Source: Vibrio zhanjiangensis (GTDB lineage: Bacteria; Pseudomonadota; Gammaproteobacteria; Enterobacterales; Vibrionaceae). Taken from it: a DNA stretch of 41,018 nt. Made by a program: the position numbers and the translations under genes. Positions 8,673-16,902 of this stretch are shown here, one piece after another (position 1 is the first letter of the stretch; every line of letters begins with the position of its first letter). The notes under the pieces were generated by a model. It was not told the origin of the DNA and did not search any database. It saw only the letters and a list, made by a program, of their open reading frames with translations. The stretch spans positions 1-41,018 of the forward strand of contig NZ_BSPW01000041.1 in assembly GCF_030161235.1 (NCBI RefSeq), written 5' to 3'.

Positions 8673-9134
8673 ATGACAAAAGAAACTCAATTGCAGGTTG
8701 AAGCCATTAAGAACGGCACGGTTATCGACCATATCCCTGCTCAAATTGGTATCAAAGTACTCAAATTGTTTTCCATGCACAAATCTAAGCAGCGCGTCAC
8801 TATCGGCTTGAACTTACCTTCGTCTGCTCTTGGACACAAAGATTTACTTAAAATCGAAAACGTCTTTATCAGCGAAGAACAAGCGAGCAAACTGGCTCTA
8901 TATGCCCCTCATGCGACGGTAAATCAAATTGAAAACTACGAGGTAGTGAAGAAGTTGGCGCTCGATTTACCCGAACAAATTAACAACGTATTTGAATGCC
9001 CCAATAGCAACTGCATTACTCACAATGAACCCGTGGAAAGCAGCTTTAAGGTGTTTGAGAAAAAAGACGACATCCGTCTTAAATGTAAGTATTGCGAAAA
9101 AGTATTCTCTCGCGAGATAGTGACAGAGCGTTAA
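8673..9134 (+). CDS. pyrI: aspartate carbamoyltransferase regulatory chain
   Basis: PyrI binds CTP and ATP and tunes PyrB allosterically. The 153-residue length matches the family. The N-terminal allosteric domain begins with [15 protein letters not shown]. The C-terminal zinc domain has the four cysteines at 109, 114, 138 and 141. A GGGAGAA ribosome site lies just before the start. The gene is co-transcribed with pyrB and followed by a terminator. Confidence 0.97.
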   Translation: MTKETQLQVEAIKNGTVIDHIPAQIGIKVLKLFSMHKSKQRVTIGLNLPSSALGHKDLLKIENVFISEEQASKLALYAPHATVNQIENYEVVKKLALDLPEQINNVFECPNSNCITHNEPVESSFKVFEKKDDIRLKCKYCEKVFSREIVTER

Positions 9135-9160
9135 TGTTCTTAACTGTCTGATGGCTTCAC

Positions 9161-9192
9161 ATCCCTGCTTTTTCGAGCAGGGATTTTTCTTT
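9161..9192 (+). terminator. terminator of pyrBI
   Basis: An 8-bp perfect stem (9162-9169 with 9176-9183) has a 6-base loop and is followed by a T-rich tail. It separates pyrI from ridA. Confidence 0.85.
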
Positions 9193-9263
9193 ACGCCGTG
9201 ATGCTTTCACGGCAGACTAAGTTTTTCAAACACGTTACACCCCTTCACAGATGGAATATAACA

Positions 9264-9653
9264 ATGACTAAAGTACTTCATACAAATTCTGCCCCTGCCG
9301 CGATTGGCCCATATGTCCAAGGCGTTGATTTAGGTAGCATGGTCCTGACGTCGGGCCAAATCCCCGTTGATCCTGCAAACGGTGAAGTGTCTTCCGATAT
9401 TGCACAGCAAGCTCTACAATCTTTGAATAACGTTAAAGCCGTTGTAGAAGCTTCCGGTTTGACTGTGTCTGATATCGTCAAAATGACGGTATTCGTTAAA
9501 GACCTTAATGATTTCGGAACCGTGAATGAAGTGTACGGTAAATTCTTTGACGACCACGACGTCGCGCACTACCCAGCTCGCTCCTGTGTCGAAGTCGCTC
9601 GTTTACCAAAAGATGTCGGCATTGAGATTGAAGCCATTGCAGTTCGCAAGTAA
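9264..9653 (+). CDS. ridA: RidA, 2-iminobutanoate/2-iminopropanoate deaminase
   Basis: RidA hydrolyses reactive enamine/imine intermediates released by PLP enzymes, protecting the cell from 2-aminoacrylate. The start at 9264 gives 129 residues, the usual length. An upstream ATG at 9198 would add 22 residues that overlap the terminator region and have no family match. Recognisable features are the SGQIP strand and the C-terminal S-C-V-E-V-A-R-L-P-K segment with the substrate-binding arginine. Its place after pyrBI is common in gammaproteobacteria. Confidence 0.95.
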   Translation: MTKVLHTNSAPAAIGPYVQGVDLGSMVLTSGQIPVDPANGEVSSDIAQQALQSLNNVKAVVEASGLTVSDIVKMTVFVKDLNDFGTVNEVYGKFFDDHDVAHYPARSCVEVARLPKDVGIEIEAIAVRK

Positions 9654-9668
9654 GCGATAGCATCAAAC

Positions 9669-9692
9669 GCGAGCCAAATGGCTCGCTCTATT
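9669..9692. terminator. probable terminator after ridA
   Basis: A 7-bp perfect GC-rich stem (GCGAGCC 9669-9675, GGCTCGC 9680-9686) has an AAAT loop. The following T content is weak. It lies between the convergent ridA and the small ORF on the other strand. Confidence 0.5.
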
Positions 9693-9694
9693 GA

Positions 9695-9886
9695 CTAACC
9701 GTATTTGCTGCATCCTGCTTGGATCTGTAGTTCATCGATCAACTCACTGATCTCGGCCGAAAATTGGTAGTGAGAGGTCCGCTCTTCAAGTAACACTGTG
9801 TTGTTTTGCGCATCAATCGCTAGCACTTTGCCCACGCCTTGCGCAAACCCTACCCACATCCCTTTCTCAATGTCACCTATGTCCAT
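9695..9886 (-). CDS. small conserved-looking protein of unknown function (63 aa)
   Basis: I do not recognise this 63-residue protein. It has a textbook AAGGAG ribosome site 7 bases before the ATG. The N-terminal half (KGMWVGFAQGVGKVLAID) looks like a small beta-barrel of the SH3 or KOW type, and the second half is a predicted helix (SAEISELIDELQIQA). There is no signal peptide or membrane segment. It lies about 100 bp downstream of mdh beyond the mdh terminator, so it probably has its own promoter. The ribosome site and protein-like composition support a real gene. Confidence 0.7.
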   Translation of the reverse strand: MDIGDIEKGMWVGFAQGVGKVLAIDAQNNTVLLEERTSHYQFSAEISELIDELQIQAGCSKYG

Positions 9887-9940
9887 ACTTGTATCTCCTT
9901 ATTCACTGACTTTTATACAGTTCAATAAATAATAAAGATC

Positions 9941-9968
9941 AAAAAAGGCCGACGAATGTCAGCCTTTG
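9941..9968 (-). terminator. terminator of mdh
   Basis: Read on the minus strand, GGCTGAC and GTCGGCC arms enclose a 4-base loop and are followed by six T residues. It lies 22 bases beyond the mdh stop codon. Confidence 0.85.
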
Positions 9969-9989
9969 TCAGCGAAAATTGGGGCTCGC

Positions 9990-10922
9990 TTATTTAGCGA
10001 AATCAACACCAATTTGAATATCACCATTGAGTGTATCTAGCATGCCGTCAAGCGCACTTTTTTCAAACGCGCTCAATTCACCATAGCTCAATACCTCTTC
10101 TACGCCATTTTTGCCTAACTTGACTGGCTGAGCAAAGAATGTAGCATGTTCACCATTACCCTCAACGTACGCATAATCGATGACTTCTTCACCTTGAAGT
10201 GCCTTGACGAGAGAAAGACCAAATCGGCATGCCGCTTGTCCCATAGACAGAGTTGCAGAACCGCCACCAGCTTTAGCTTCAACCACTTCTGTTCCTGCAT
10301 TCTGGATACGTTTTGTTAATGCTTCCACTTCGTCTGAACTAAATTCAACACCCTTAACTTGAGAAAGAAGAGGCAAAATAGTCACGCCTGAATGACCACC
10401 AATAACAGGTACTTTTACATCACTTGGTGCCTTACCTTTCAGTTCAGCAACAAATGTTTCTGAGCGAATAACATCAAGTGTAGTCACACCAAACAAACGT
10501 CTCTTGTCATAAACGCCTGCTTTTTTGAGTACTTCTGCTGCGATTGGAACAGTTGTATTAACAGGGTTAGTAATAATACCAACCAGAGCGTTAGGACAAA
10601 CCTTGGCAATTCTTTCTGCAAGAGATTTAACAATACCCGCATTGACATTAAACAAGTCGGCGCGATCCATACCTGGTTTGCGAGCAACGCCTGCTGAAAT
10701 AAGGACAATATCTGCACCTTCAAGTGCTGGCGTTGGATCTTCACCTGAATAGCCTTTTATGGAAACAGGTGTTGGGATATGACTTAAGTCAGCAGCAACA
10801 CCTGGTGTAACAGGCGCAATATCATACAGAGCAAGATCTGAACCAGCAGGAAGATGGTTTTTCAGTAAAAGGGCTAAGGCTTGACCGATGCCACCAGCGG
10901 CACCAATAACGGCTACTTTCAT
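9990..10922 (-). CDS. mdh: malate dehydrogenase
   Basis: Mdh catalyses NAD-dependent interconversion of malate and oxaloacetate in the TCA cycle. It has 310 residues, close to the E. coli enzyme at 312. The N-terminal Rossmann motif is GAAGGIGQA (7-15). The mobile active-site loop has RKPGMDR, and the catalytic histidine is in GGHSGVT. A strong AAGGAG-type ribosome site precedes the ATG. It is divergent from argR across 331 bp, the same pairing as in E. coli. Confidence 0.97.
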   Translation of the reverse strand: MKVAVIGAAGGIGQALALLLKNHLPAGSDLALYDIAPVTPGVAADLSHIPTPVSIKGYSGEDPTPALEGADIVLISAGVARKPGMDRADLFNVNAGIVKSLAERIAKVCPNALVGIITNPVNTTVPIAAEVLKKAGVYDKRRLFGVTTLDVIRSETFVAELKGKAPSDVKVPVIGGHSGVTILPLLSQVKGVEFSSDEVEALTKRIQNAGTEVVEAKAGGGSATLSMGQAACRFGLSLVKALQGEEVIDYAYVEGNGEHATFFAQPVKLGKNGVEEVLSYGELSAFEKSALDGMLDTLNGDIQIGVDFAK

Positions 10923-11253
10923 CGTAGTTCTCCTTGAGATGGGATCTCTTTATAAGTCTTAAGATGCGTTGAAATCAATGCTGTCCAAAACTATAGCAAT
11001 CACATACTGATTACAATCAATTAACGTCAGCTTTGCGACCTTGCGCAACACTGTCAAAGCCCGCTTGACACAAGCATTTTTGAGCTCCAGCTGCATTCTA
11101 AATCCTTGTATATAAATCTGAATTATACTCGCTGTAAATTACGCCAGTTTACAGTGATAGCTCAGACATAATTCAGTCTCAATATTGGCACATGGTGAAT
11201 AGCTATGCGAGAATATGCACTTAATCTTTGTAATAACTAAGGCTGGATAAAAA
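10923..11253. other. mdh/argR divergent regulatory region
   Basis: This 331-base region has no gene. It holds an inverted repeat CTGTAAA (11132-11138) and TTTACAG (11148-11154) with a 9-base spacer, and an imperfect ARG-box-like sequence at 11196-11209 (10 of 14 core positions) 45 bp before argR. Both promoters must lie here, but I cannot place -35/-10 pairs with confidence. Confidence 0.5.
11132..11154. promoter_or_regulatory. 7-bp inverted repeat in the mdh/argR spacer
   Basis: CTGTAAA-N9-TTTACAG is a perfect dyad spanning 23 bp, a size suited to a dimeric regulator. It resembles the TyrR box TGTAAA-N6-TTTACA, but the spacer is three bases too long. The cognate regulator is unknown. Confidence 0.35.
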
Positions 11254-11724
11254 ATGCGCCACTCAGAAAAACAAGATAATCTCGTGCGAGCCTTCAAAGC
11301 CCTATTAAAGGAAGAACGTTTTGGATCACAAGGCGATATTGTGGAAGCACTTAAAAATGAGGGCTTTGATAATATCAATCAATCCAAAGTTTCGCGAATG
11401 CTAACAAAGTTTGGTGCCGTGCGTACCCGCAATGCAAAAATGGAAATGGTTTATTGCTTGCCAGCAGAACTTGGCGTTCCAACTGTGTCTAGCTCATTAC
11501 GTGAGTTGGTGTTGGATATTGACCACAACATCGCACTTGTTGTTATTCATACTGGCCCCGGTGCGGCTCAATTGATCGCGCGTCTTCTCGATTCTCTCGG
11601 TAAATCTGAAGGTATCTTAGGCGTAGTTGCCGGAGACGATACTATCTTTATTACTCCAACGCTCAACATCACCACAGAACAGCTATTTAGATCTGTGTGT
11701 GAATTATTTGAATATAAAGGCTAA
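11254..11724 (+). CDS. argR: arginine repressor ArgR
   Basis: ArgR is the hexameric arginine-sensing repressor of arginine biosynthesis, and in E. coli is also the XerCD accessory factor. It has 156 residues as in E. coli. The N-terminal winged helix has the SQGDIVEAL and [10 protein letters not shown] helices. The C-terminal oligomerisation domain carries the arginine-binding GDDTIFI motif. The upstream ARG-box-like sequence suggests autoregulation, but the match is imperfect. Likely targets in this window are argF and perhaps arcA. Confidence 0.97.
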   Translation: MRHSEKQDNLVRAFKALLKEERFGSQGDIVEALKNEGFDNINQSKVSRMLTKFGAVRTRNAKMEMVYCLPAELGVPTVSSSLRELVLDIDHNIALVVIHTGPGAAQLIARLLDSLGKSEGILGVVAGDDTIFITPTLNITTEQLFRSVCELFEYKG

Positions 11725-12055
11725 AAATTTTCATAAGAAAAAAATATGAGTCGCAAAGGCATATAACTGGCGTGACTCCAATCACATCTTAGGAAAATCT
11801 ATTCTCATCAAAAAAAACCAATAAATATATGTTTTATATAGAAAAAAATATAAATAAAAAGCAAAAATATTGGGTGACAAAAATATAAACACACCATATT
11901 TTTTAACAATTATTAAATTGAAGACAAAATATTTGATATTATTTTGCCACTTTTTCAACACACGGATTGAAAAAGATGCCGTTTTCGTGACTCGAAAACT
12001 TCCGCGGCAATTTACCCTGCTGTAGGACAAATAATGTATAAAGGAAGGGAAATTC
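11725..12055. other. strongly AT-rich intergenic region before the TRAP module
   Basis: This 331-base stretch has no credible gene. About 11,790-11,945 is visibly dominated by A and T, with many A-tracts, unlike its neighbours. This composition favours curved DNA and H-NS-type binding. A hairpin lies at 11977-12009 shortly before the TRAP receptor gene. Confidence 0.55.
11977..12009 (+). promoter_or_regulatory. hairpin in the leader of the TRAP receptor gene
   Basis: GTTTTCG (11981-11987) pairs with CGAAAAC (11993-11999) across five bases. As an alternative outer helix, TGCCG (11977-11981) can pair with CGGCA (12005-12009); the two helices share base 11981. No T-run follows. It lies 47 bases before the start codon. 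Confidence 0.4.
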
Positions 12056-13024
12056 ATGGCATTAAATAAATTGATTAAAGTTGGTGCAATCGCAGCAGCC
12101 GTAATCGGAACTGGTACTGTTAGCGCTCAAGAGTTTATCACTATCGGAACGGGCTCAGTGACAGGAGTTTACTACCCCACTGGCGGTGCTATTTGTAAAC
12201 TCGTTAATAAGGGCCGCAAAGAGCATAATATTCGTTGCTCAGTAGAATCGACAGGTGGCTCAATATACAACGTCAATACCATTCGAGCAGGTGAACTTGA
12301 CTTTGGTATTGTTCAGTCTGACTGGCAGTATCACGGCTATAATGGGACCAGTAAGTTTGCTGAGCAAGGCCCATACAAGAAGCTGCGCGCAGTGTTTTCT
12401 TTGCATACAGAACCTTTTAATATCATTGCGCGTTCAGATTCTAAAATTGACAACATTTCCGATCTCAAAGGTAAGCGCGTCAATATTGGCAACCCAGGCT
12501 CTGGCGACCGTGCCACTATGGGCGTTGTTATGCAGGCTATGGGATGGACAAATGATAGCTTTAAGCTTGCTTCTGAGCTAAAAGGATCTGAGCGTTCACA
12601 AGCATTGTGTGACAACAAGATCGACGCGTTCGTGTACGTAGTTGGACACCCAAACGGTTCTATAAAAGAAGCAACGACGTCTTGTGATGCAAAACTGATT
12701 TCTGTAACAGGCCCCGAGATCGACAAAATTGTTGCCGATAATCCATATTATGCCTTTAGCTCAGTACCTGCTGGTATGTATCGCGGTACAGACAAAGACG
12801 TCAACAGCTTTGGCGTTGCAGCAACTATGGTAACCACTTCTGATGTCTCGGATGAAGTTGCATACAACGTTGCTAAGTCTGTGTTTGAAAACTTTGATAC
12901 ATTCAAACGTCTGCATCCTGCATTTGCTAACCTGAAAAAAGAGGAAATGGTAAAAGCGGGGCTTTCTATCCCTCTTCACCCTGGTGCTGAAAAATACTAC
13001 AAAGAAGTGGGTTTGTTGAAGTAA
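12056..13024 (+). CDS. TAXI-family TRAP transporter substrate-binding protein
   Basis: This is a periplasmic receptor of 322 residues. An N-terminal signal peptide ends in VSA (cleavage after about residue 24). The mature start ITIGTGSVTGVYYPTGGAIC is the hallmark of the TAXI (TRAP-associated extracytoplasmic immunogenic) family. TAXI receptors deliver small carboxylates or amino acids to a fused TRAP permease; the substrate cannot be told from sequence. A strong AAGGAAGGG ribosome site precedes the ATG. A perfect hairpin separates it from the permease gene, suggesting the receptor is made in excess. Confidence 0.93.
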   Translation: MALNKLIKVGAIAAAVIGTGTVSAQEFITIGTGSVTGVYYPTGGAICKLVNKGRKEHNIRCSVESTGGSIYNVNTIRAGELDFGIVQSDWQYHGYNGTSKFAEQGPYKKLRAVFSLHTEPFNIIARSDSKIDNISDLKGKRVNIGNPGSGDRATMGVVMQAMGWTNDSFKLASELKGSERSQALCDNKIDAFVYVVGHPNGSIKEATTSCDAKLISVTGPEIDKIVADNPYYAFSSVPAGMYRGTDKDVNSFGVAATMVTTSDVSDEVAYNVAKSVFENFDTFKRLHPAFANLKKEEMVKAGLSIPLHPGAEKYYKEVGLLK

Positions 13025-13094
13025 CCGTTATGCTCAGCTAACAGCAAGTGTCTAGGACAAGACGTGACTTATCCCTAGGTACTGGTTCAACAAG

Positions 13095-13120
13095 AGGAGT
13101 TTCATATTTTTGAAACTCCT
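13095..13120 (+). terminator. intercistronic hairpin between TRAP receptor and permease
   Basis: A 10-bp perfect stem (13095-13104 with 13111-13120) has a 6-base loop and is followed by a mixed C/T tail. It could be a leaky terminator or a 3' stabiliser that raises receptor expression over the permease. Confidence 0.6.
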
Positions 13121-13248
13121 TCCTACTCTTACCTATCACAGCATAATATTCAGCACGTAAAAGTTGCTTAGCGTGCAAAAATAACAATACCAATTCAAAC
13201 TCTTAATAATCATAAACAGACAGGCCATATATAATAAGGATTTAGTAC

Positions 13249-15837
13249 ATGTCGAAGACCTCTTCTCCGACTCAAGATGTGCAAGAAATGGTGGCTCAAG
13301 CCGATACTGGAGCTCGCTCTCCTAAAGGAATTTCGGCGCGCATCCTGTGGTTTACACCTCTATGTTGGTCATTATTCCAACTTTGGTACGCATCTCCTCT
13401 ACCCTTCATCTTTGATTTTGGCGTACTCAATGACACCGAAGCACGTTCAATACATTTAATGTTCGCCATATTTTTGGCTTTTACCGCTTATCCGGCGATG
13501 AAAAGCTCTCCTCGCAACAGAATTCCGGTAACTGATTGGCTTTTGGCCTTGATCAGCAGTTTCTCAGCGGGATATATCTACATTTTTTATACCGAACTGG
13601 CTGGTCGTTCAGGTGCACCAACCACAGCCGATATCGTTATTGCCGTAGTCGGGATGATTCTGCTGCTTGAGGCTACTCGTCGGGCTCTCGGCCCTCCACT
13701 AATGGTGGTTGCCGCTGTATTTTTATTGTATGTCTTTGGCGGACCTTATATGCCAGATGTGATAGCGCATAAAGGTGCAAGTCTTAGTAAAGCCATGTCT
13801 CATCTATGGCTCACTACTGAGGGAGTATTTGGGGTTGCGCTGGGCGTTTCATCGTCTTTCGTCTTTCTATTCGTTCTTTTCGGCGCCATGTTAGAGCGCG
13901 CAGGCGCAGGTGCTTATTTCATCAAGGTTGCCTTTTCTTTACTCGGTCACATGAGAGGGGGACCAGCCAAAGCGGCTGTGGTCGCCTCTGGTCTATCAGG
14001 CATAGTATCAGGCTCATCAATCGCCAATGTCGTGACGACAGGTACATTCACTATCCCATTGATGAAAAAGGTAGGCTTTCCAGGAACTAAGGCAGGGGCC
14101 GTTGAAGTTGCCGCCTCAACCAATGGCCAGCTTACGCCTCCAATCATGGGTGCCGCTGCATTTCTGATGGTAGAATATGTTGGCATTTCTTACGTGGAAG
14201 TCATCAAAGCAGCCATTCTTCCAGCCTTAATTTCCTATATCGCACTTATCTACATTGTCCACTTGGAAGCTTGCAAGGCTGGTATGCAAGGTCTCCCGCG
14301 GCGTCACACACCAACCATAGTTCAAAGTCTACTGTCTTTCACTGGAACTATTTTGGGTCTATGTGTAATCAGCGCAGCCGTTTACTACGGGGTAGGATGG
14401 ACGAAAAACGTATTTGGAGAGGCTGCAACTCCTATCGTCGTATTCATCTTAATTCTCACCTACATTGTGCTTATTAGTATTTCAGCCAAGAATGCCCATG
14501 AAGGAGAGCTGGACGTTAATGCAGAGCTAACCGAAGTTCCAGATCCTGGGCCAACCATTAAGTCTGGCCTCCACTATCTGTTACCCATTGTCGTTTTAGT
14601 TTGGTGCTTGACAGTAGAGCGCTTTTCACCGGGATTATCAGCATTCTGGGCAACGGTGTTTATGATCTTTATTATCATCACTCAACGCCCTCTCATGTCA
14701 CTCATATCAAAACAAGGAAATGCAGTTGCAGAGACACGCGCAGGCTTTGTAGATTTATTAGAAAGCTTGGTATCCGGCGCTCGCAATATGATAGGGATCA
14801 GTGTCGCCACAGCTGCTGCTGGAACGGTGGTTGGTGCAGTAACACTTACCGGTATTGGCCTCGTCATGACTGACTTCGTCGAATTTATATCCGGCGGTAA
14901 TATAATTTTGATGTTACTGTTTACCGCGGTCATTAGCTTGATTCTCGGTATGGGCTTACCAACAACCGCAAATTATATTGTTGTATCCACTCTTATGGCT
15001 CCGGTTATCGTCACATTGGGAGCGCAAAGCGGAGTCATCATTCCACTGATTGCGGTGCACTTATTTGTCTTTTATTTCGGGATCTTAGCGGATGACACAC
15101 CGCCTGTTGGACTGGCCGCTTTTGCCGCTGCTGCAATCGCAAAATCCGACCCAATCAGAACGGGTATTCAAGGGTTCACTTACGATATTCGTACCGCCAT
15201 TTTACCTTTTATGTTCATTTTCAATACTCAACTACTCTTGCTAGGTATTGATACATGGTGGCATCTGTTGCTGACCATAGCATCATCTATTGCAGCCATG
15301 CTTATTTTCTCAGCAGCAACTCAAGGCTGGTGGTTTACCAAAAATAAATGGTGGGAAACCATTCTATTACTGCTGCTCACCTTTACTTTCTTCCGCCCCG
15401 GTTATTGGTGGGATCACATTTATCCCGCCAAAGAAAGTCACCCTGGCACGGATATCCGACAAATTGCCCAAAAGCTACCTATCGGACAAGATATGGAGAT
15501 TTTGGTTTCCGGGCAAAACCTCGAAGGTGAATCGGTGGCTAAAACAGTCCGTCTACCTTTTGATGATCAAGCTCAATCCGCAGATGATCGTATTCGCTCT
15601 ATGGGACTTGTATTAAAACAAGTTGAAGATAAAGTCGTGGTTGATATGGTCGAGTTTGGTAGCCCAGCAGAAGCAGCTGGCGTTGACTTTGATTGGGAAG
15701 TACGTTCTGTCATCACAACAGCAGATCGACCAATGAAAGAATGGGTATTCGTCCCGGCACTATTGCTGCTTATTGGTTTGGCAATCAACCAAAAACGGCG
15801 CATACGCAAAGATGCACTTGCCCAAAGCGCGTGTTAA
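13249..15837 (+). CDS. fused TRAP transporter permease (DctQM type, DUF3394 C-terminus)
   Basis: This 862-residue protein fuses the small 4-helix Q subunit (about 30-170) and the large 12-helix M subunit (about 190-700), as is typical of TAXI systems. The SGSSIANVV and GMGLPTTANYI motifs are the paired hairpin regions of the transport core. TRAP systems use a sodium gradient for uptake. Residues about 720-832 form a soluble extension before one last membrane helix. Part of it (VEFGSPAEAAGV, 801-812) resembles the ligand groove of a PDZ domain and agrees with DUF3394. It follows the receptor by 224 bp. Confidence 0.93.
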   Translation: MSKTSSPTQDVQEMVAQADTGARSPKGISARILWFTPLCWSLFQLWYASPLPFIFDFGVLNDTEARSIHLMFAIFLAFTAYPAMKSSPRNRIPVTDWLLALISSFSAGYIYIFYTELAGRSGAPTTADIVIAVVGMILLLEATRRALGPPLMVVAAVFLLYVFGGPYMPDVIAHKGASLSKAMSHLWLTTEGVFGVALGVSSSFVFLFVLFGAMLERAGAGAYFIKVAFSLLGHMRGGPAKAAVVASGLSGIVSGSSIANVVTTGTFTIPLMKKVGFPGTKAGAVEVAASTNGQLTPPIMGAAAFLMVEYVGISYVEVIKAAILPALISYIALIYIVHLEACKAGMQGLPRRHTPTIVQSLLSFTGTILGLCVISAAVYYGVGWTKNVFGEAATPIVVFILILTYIVLISISAKNAHEGELDVNAELTEVPDPGPTIKSGLHYLLPIVVLVWCLTVERFSPGLSAFWATVFMIFIIITQRPLMSLISKQGNAVAETRAGFVDLLESLVSGARNMIGISVATAAAGTVVGAVTLTGIGLVMTDFVEFISGGNIILMLLFTAVISLILGMGLPTTANYIVVSTLMAPVIVTLGAQSGVIIPLIAVHLFVFYFGILADDTPPVGLAAFAAAAIAKSDPIRTGIQGFTYDIRTAILPFMFIFNTQLLLLGIDTWWHLLLTIASSIAAMLIFSAATQGWWFTKNKWWETILLLLLTFTFFRPGYWWDHIYPAKESHPGTDIRQIAQKLPIGQDMEILVSGQNLEGESVAKTVRLPFDDQAQSADDRIRSMGLVLKQVEDKVVVDMVEFGSPAEAAGVDFDWEVRSVITTADRPMKEWVFVPALLLLIGLAINQKRRIRKDALAQSAC

Positions 15838-15879
15838 ATAGGACGTCACATAATAATAATAACTTAAGCTACACTTACT

Positions 15880-15916
15880 ACCGAGCCAAAGTAAACTCTT
15901 CGTTGGCTCGGTTTAC
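15880..15916 (+). promoter_or_regulatory. hairpin between TRAP permease and uspA
   Basis: A 10-bp perfect stem (15880-15889 with 15903-15912) has a 13-base loop. The bases GTAAAC (15891-15896) can instead pair with GTTTAC (15911-15916), so two exclusive folds are possible. The tail is only GTTTAC, a weak terminator. It ends just before the ribosome site of the next gene. Confidence 0.5.
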
Positions 15917-15931
15917 ATGAGAGAATACCCA

Positions 15932-16369
15932 ATGTACAAACATGTTCTTGTTCCTGTCGACTTAAACGACAATGGTTTCTCAGATAAAGCACTTGAGGTT
16001 GCTATCTGGCACGCCAAACATTCTCCAGCAAAACTTCACTTACTTAATGTGTTGCCTGGCATTCACATGTCGATGGTGGCGACTTACTTTCCAAAAGATG
16101 CGGCAGCGAAAATGAAGCAAGATGTAGAAAAACAGCTTGAACAATTCGCCAGTACCCATATTCCAGAACATATTTCATATCAAACCCATGTGGTTGAAGG
16201 AAAGCCTTACTCCGCTATTATTGATTGCGCCAAGAAAGTTCAGGCTGAGCTCATTGTTATGCCAAGCCATAAACGTTCCAAATTAGACAAAGTGATGTTA
16301 GGTTCTGTCGCAAGCAAAGTTGTTGAAAACTCGCCAATCAACGTGCTTGTGATAAAACCACAGGGCTAA
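15932..16369 (+). CDS. universal stress protein (UspA family)
   Basis: A 145-residue UspA-fold protein starting MYKHVLVPVDL. The start at 15932 is preferred because GAGAGA lies 7-8 bases upstream; an in-frame ATG at 15917 has no such site. The C-terminal segment MLGSVASKVVENSPINVLVI matches the family, but the usual G-x-x-G before it is weakened (SHKR in place of SHGR), so ATP binding is uncertain. Genes of this type accompany TRAP operons in other bacteria; TeaD in the Halomonas ectoine system modulates the transporter. A similar link is likely here. Confidence 0.9.
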   Translation: MYKHVLVPVDLNDNGFSDKALEVAIWHAKHSPAKLHLLNVLPGIHMSMVATYFPKDAAAKMKQDVEKQLEQFASTHIPEHISYQTHVVEGKPYSAIIDCAKKVQAELIVMPSHKRSKLDKVMLGSVASKVVENSPINVLVIKPQG

Positions 16370-16503
16370 ATAGCTTATTGAGCATGACGCTGACACACTT
16401 CATTTAATAGTTAATAACGATTAATAATATAGTTTCAATCAATTTTAACTAGTGAAAATAATAATCAATAATGATTCTATCGAAACCATGATGGGATCAT
16501 TTG

Positions 16504-16896
16504 ATGAAAAAAACATTAACTTTTGCCTCAATTCATTTCACCATCGCGTTTAGCGTCGCTTACGTTCTTACTGGTGATATTCTTATTGGCAGCCTAATTG
16601 CGATGATCGAACCCATGGTCAACACTGTAGCCTTTTACTTCCATGAGCGTCTGTGGCAGACAGTGAGCTATCTTAAGAAAAAGAACAGTGCGACAGGATT
16701 AAAAACAACCAGTTTTGCAGTCGTTCATTTTAGTGTCGCATTCACTGTTGCCTATTTGTTATCAGGAAGCTGGTTAGTAGGAGGCTTGATGGCTGCCGTT
16801 GAGCCAAGCATCAATACTCTGGCTTATTATTTCCACGAACGTGTATGGACTCGTAAACAAAGTCTTGTGAGCGCTAAGCAAGCTCTACAAGTGTAA
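16504..16896 (+). CDS. tandem DUF2061 membrane protein
   Basis: This is a 130-residue membrane protein made of two copies of one unit. Residues 11-51 and 75-115 align without gaps with 24 of 41 identical positions. Each has two hydrophobic helices with a conserved E-P between them and ending in YFHER-x-W. This is the DUF2061 fold, whose function is unknown to me. The ATG at 16504 is preferred over the TTG at 16501, with GGGA upstream. It lies 134 bp beyond uspA, so co-transcription with the TRAP module is possible but not shown. Confidence 0.85.
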   Translation: MKKTLTFASIHFTIAFSVAYVLTGDILIGSLIAMIEPMVNTVAFYFHERLWQTVSYLKKKNSATGLKTTSFAVVHFSVAFTVAYLLSGSWLVGGLMAAVEPSINTLAYYFHERVWTRKQSLVSAKQALQV

Positions 16897-16902
16897 ACGT
16901 AT

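Noticed and set aside
9198..9263. N-terminal extension of ridA
   Set aside because: It adds 22 residues with no family match; the ATG at 9264 gives the usual RidA length and has a ribosome site.
11132..11154. TyrR box
   Set aside because: The half-sites TGTAAA/TTTACA fit, but the spacer is 9 bases rather than 6, so I list it only as an unassigned inverted repeat.
11782..12057. 91-residue minus-strand ORF in the AT-rich spacer
   Set aside because: Its composition (F, Y, I, K runs) simply reflects AT-rich DNA, it has no ribosome site, and it covers the leader of the TRAP receptor gene.
12337..12726. 129-residue ORF antisense to the TRAP receptor
   Set aside because: It is a shadow of the receptor gene in another frame.
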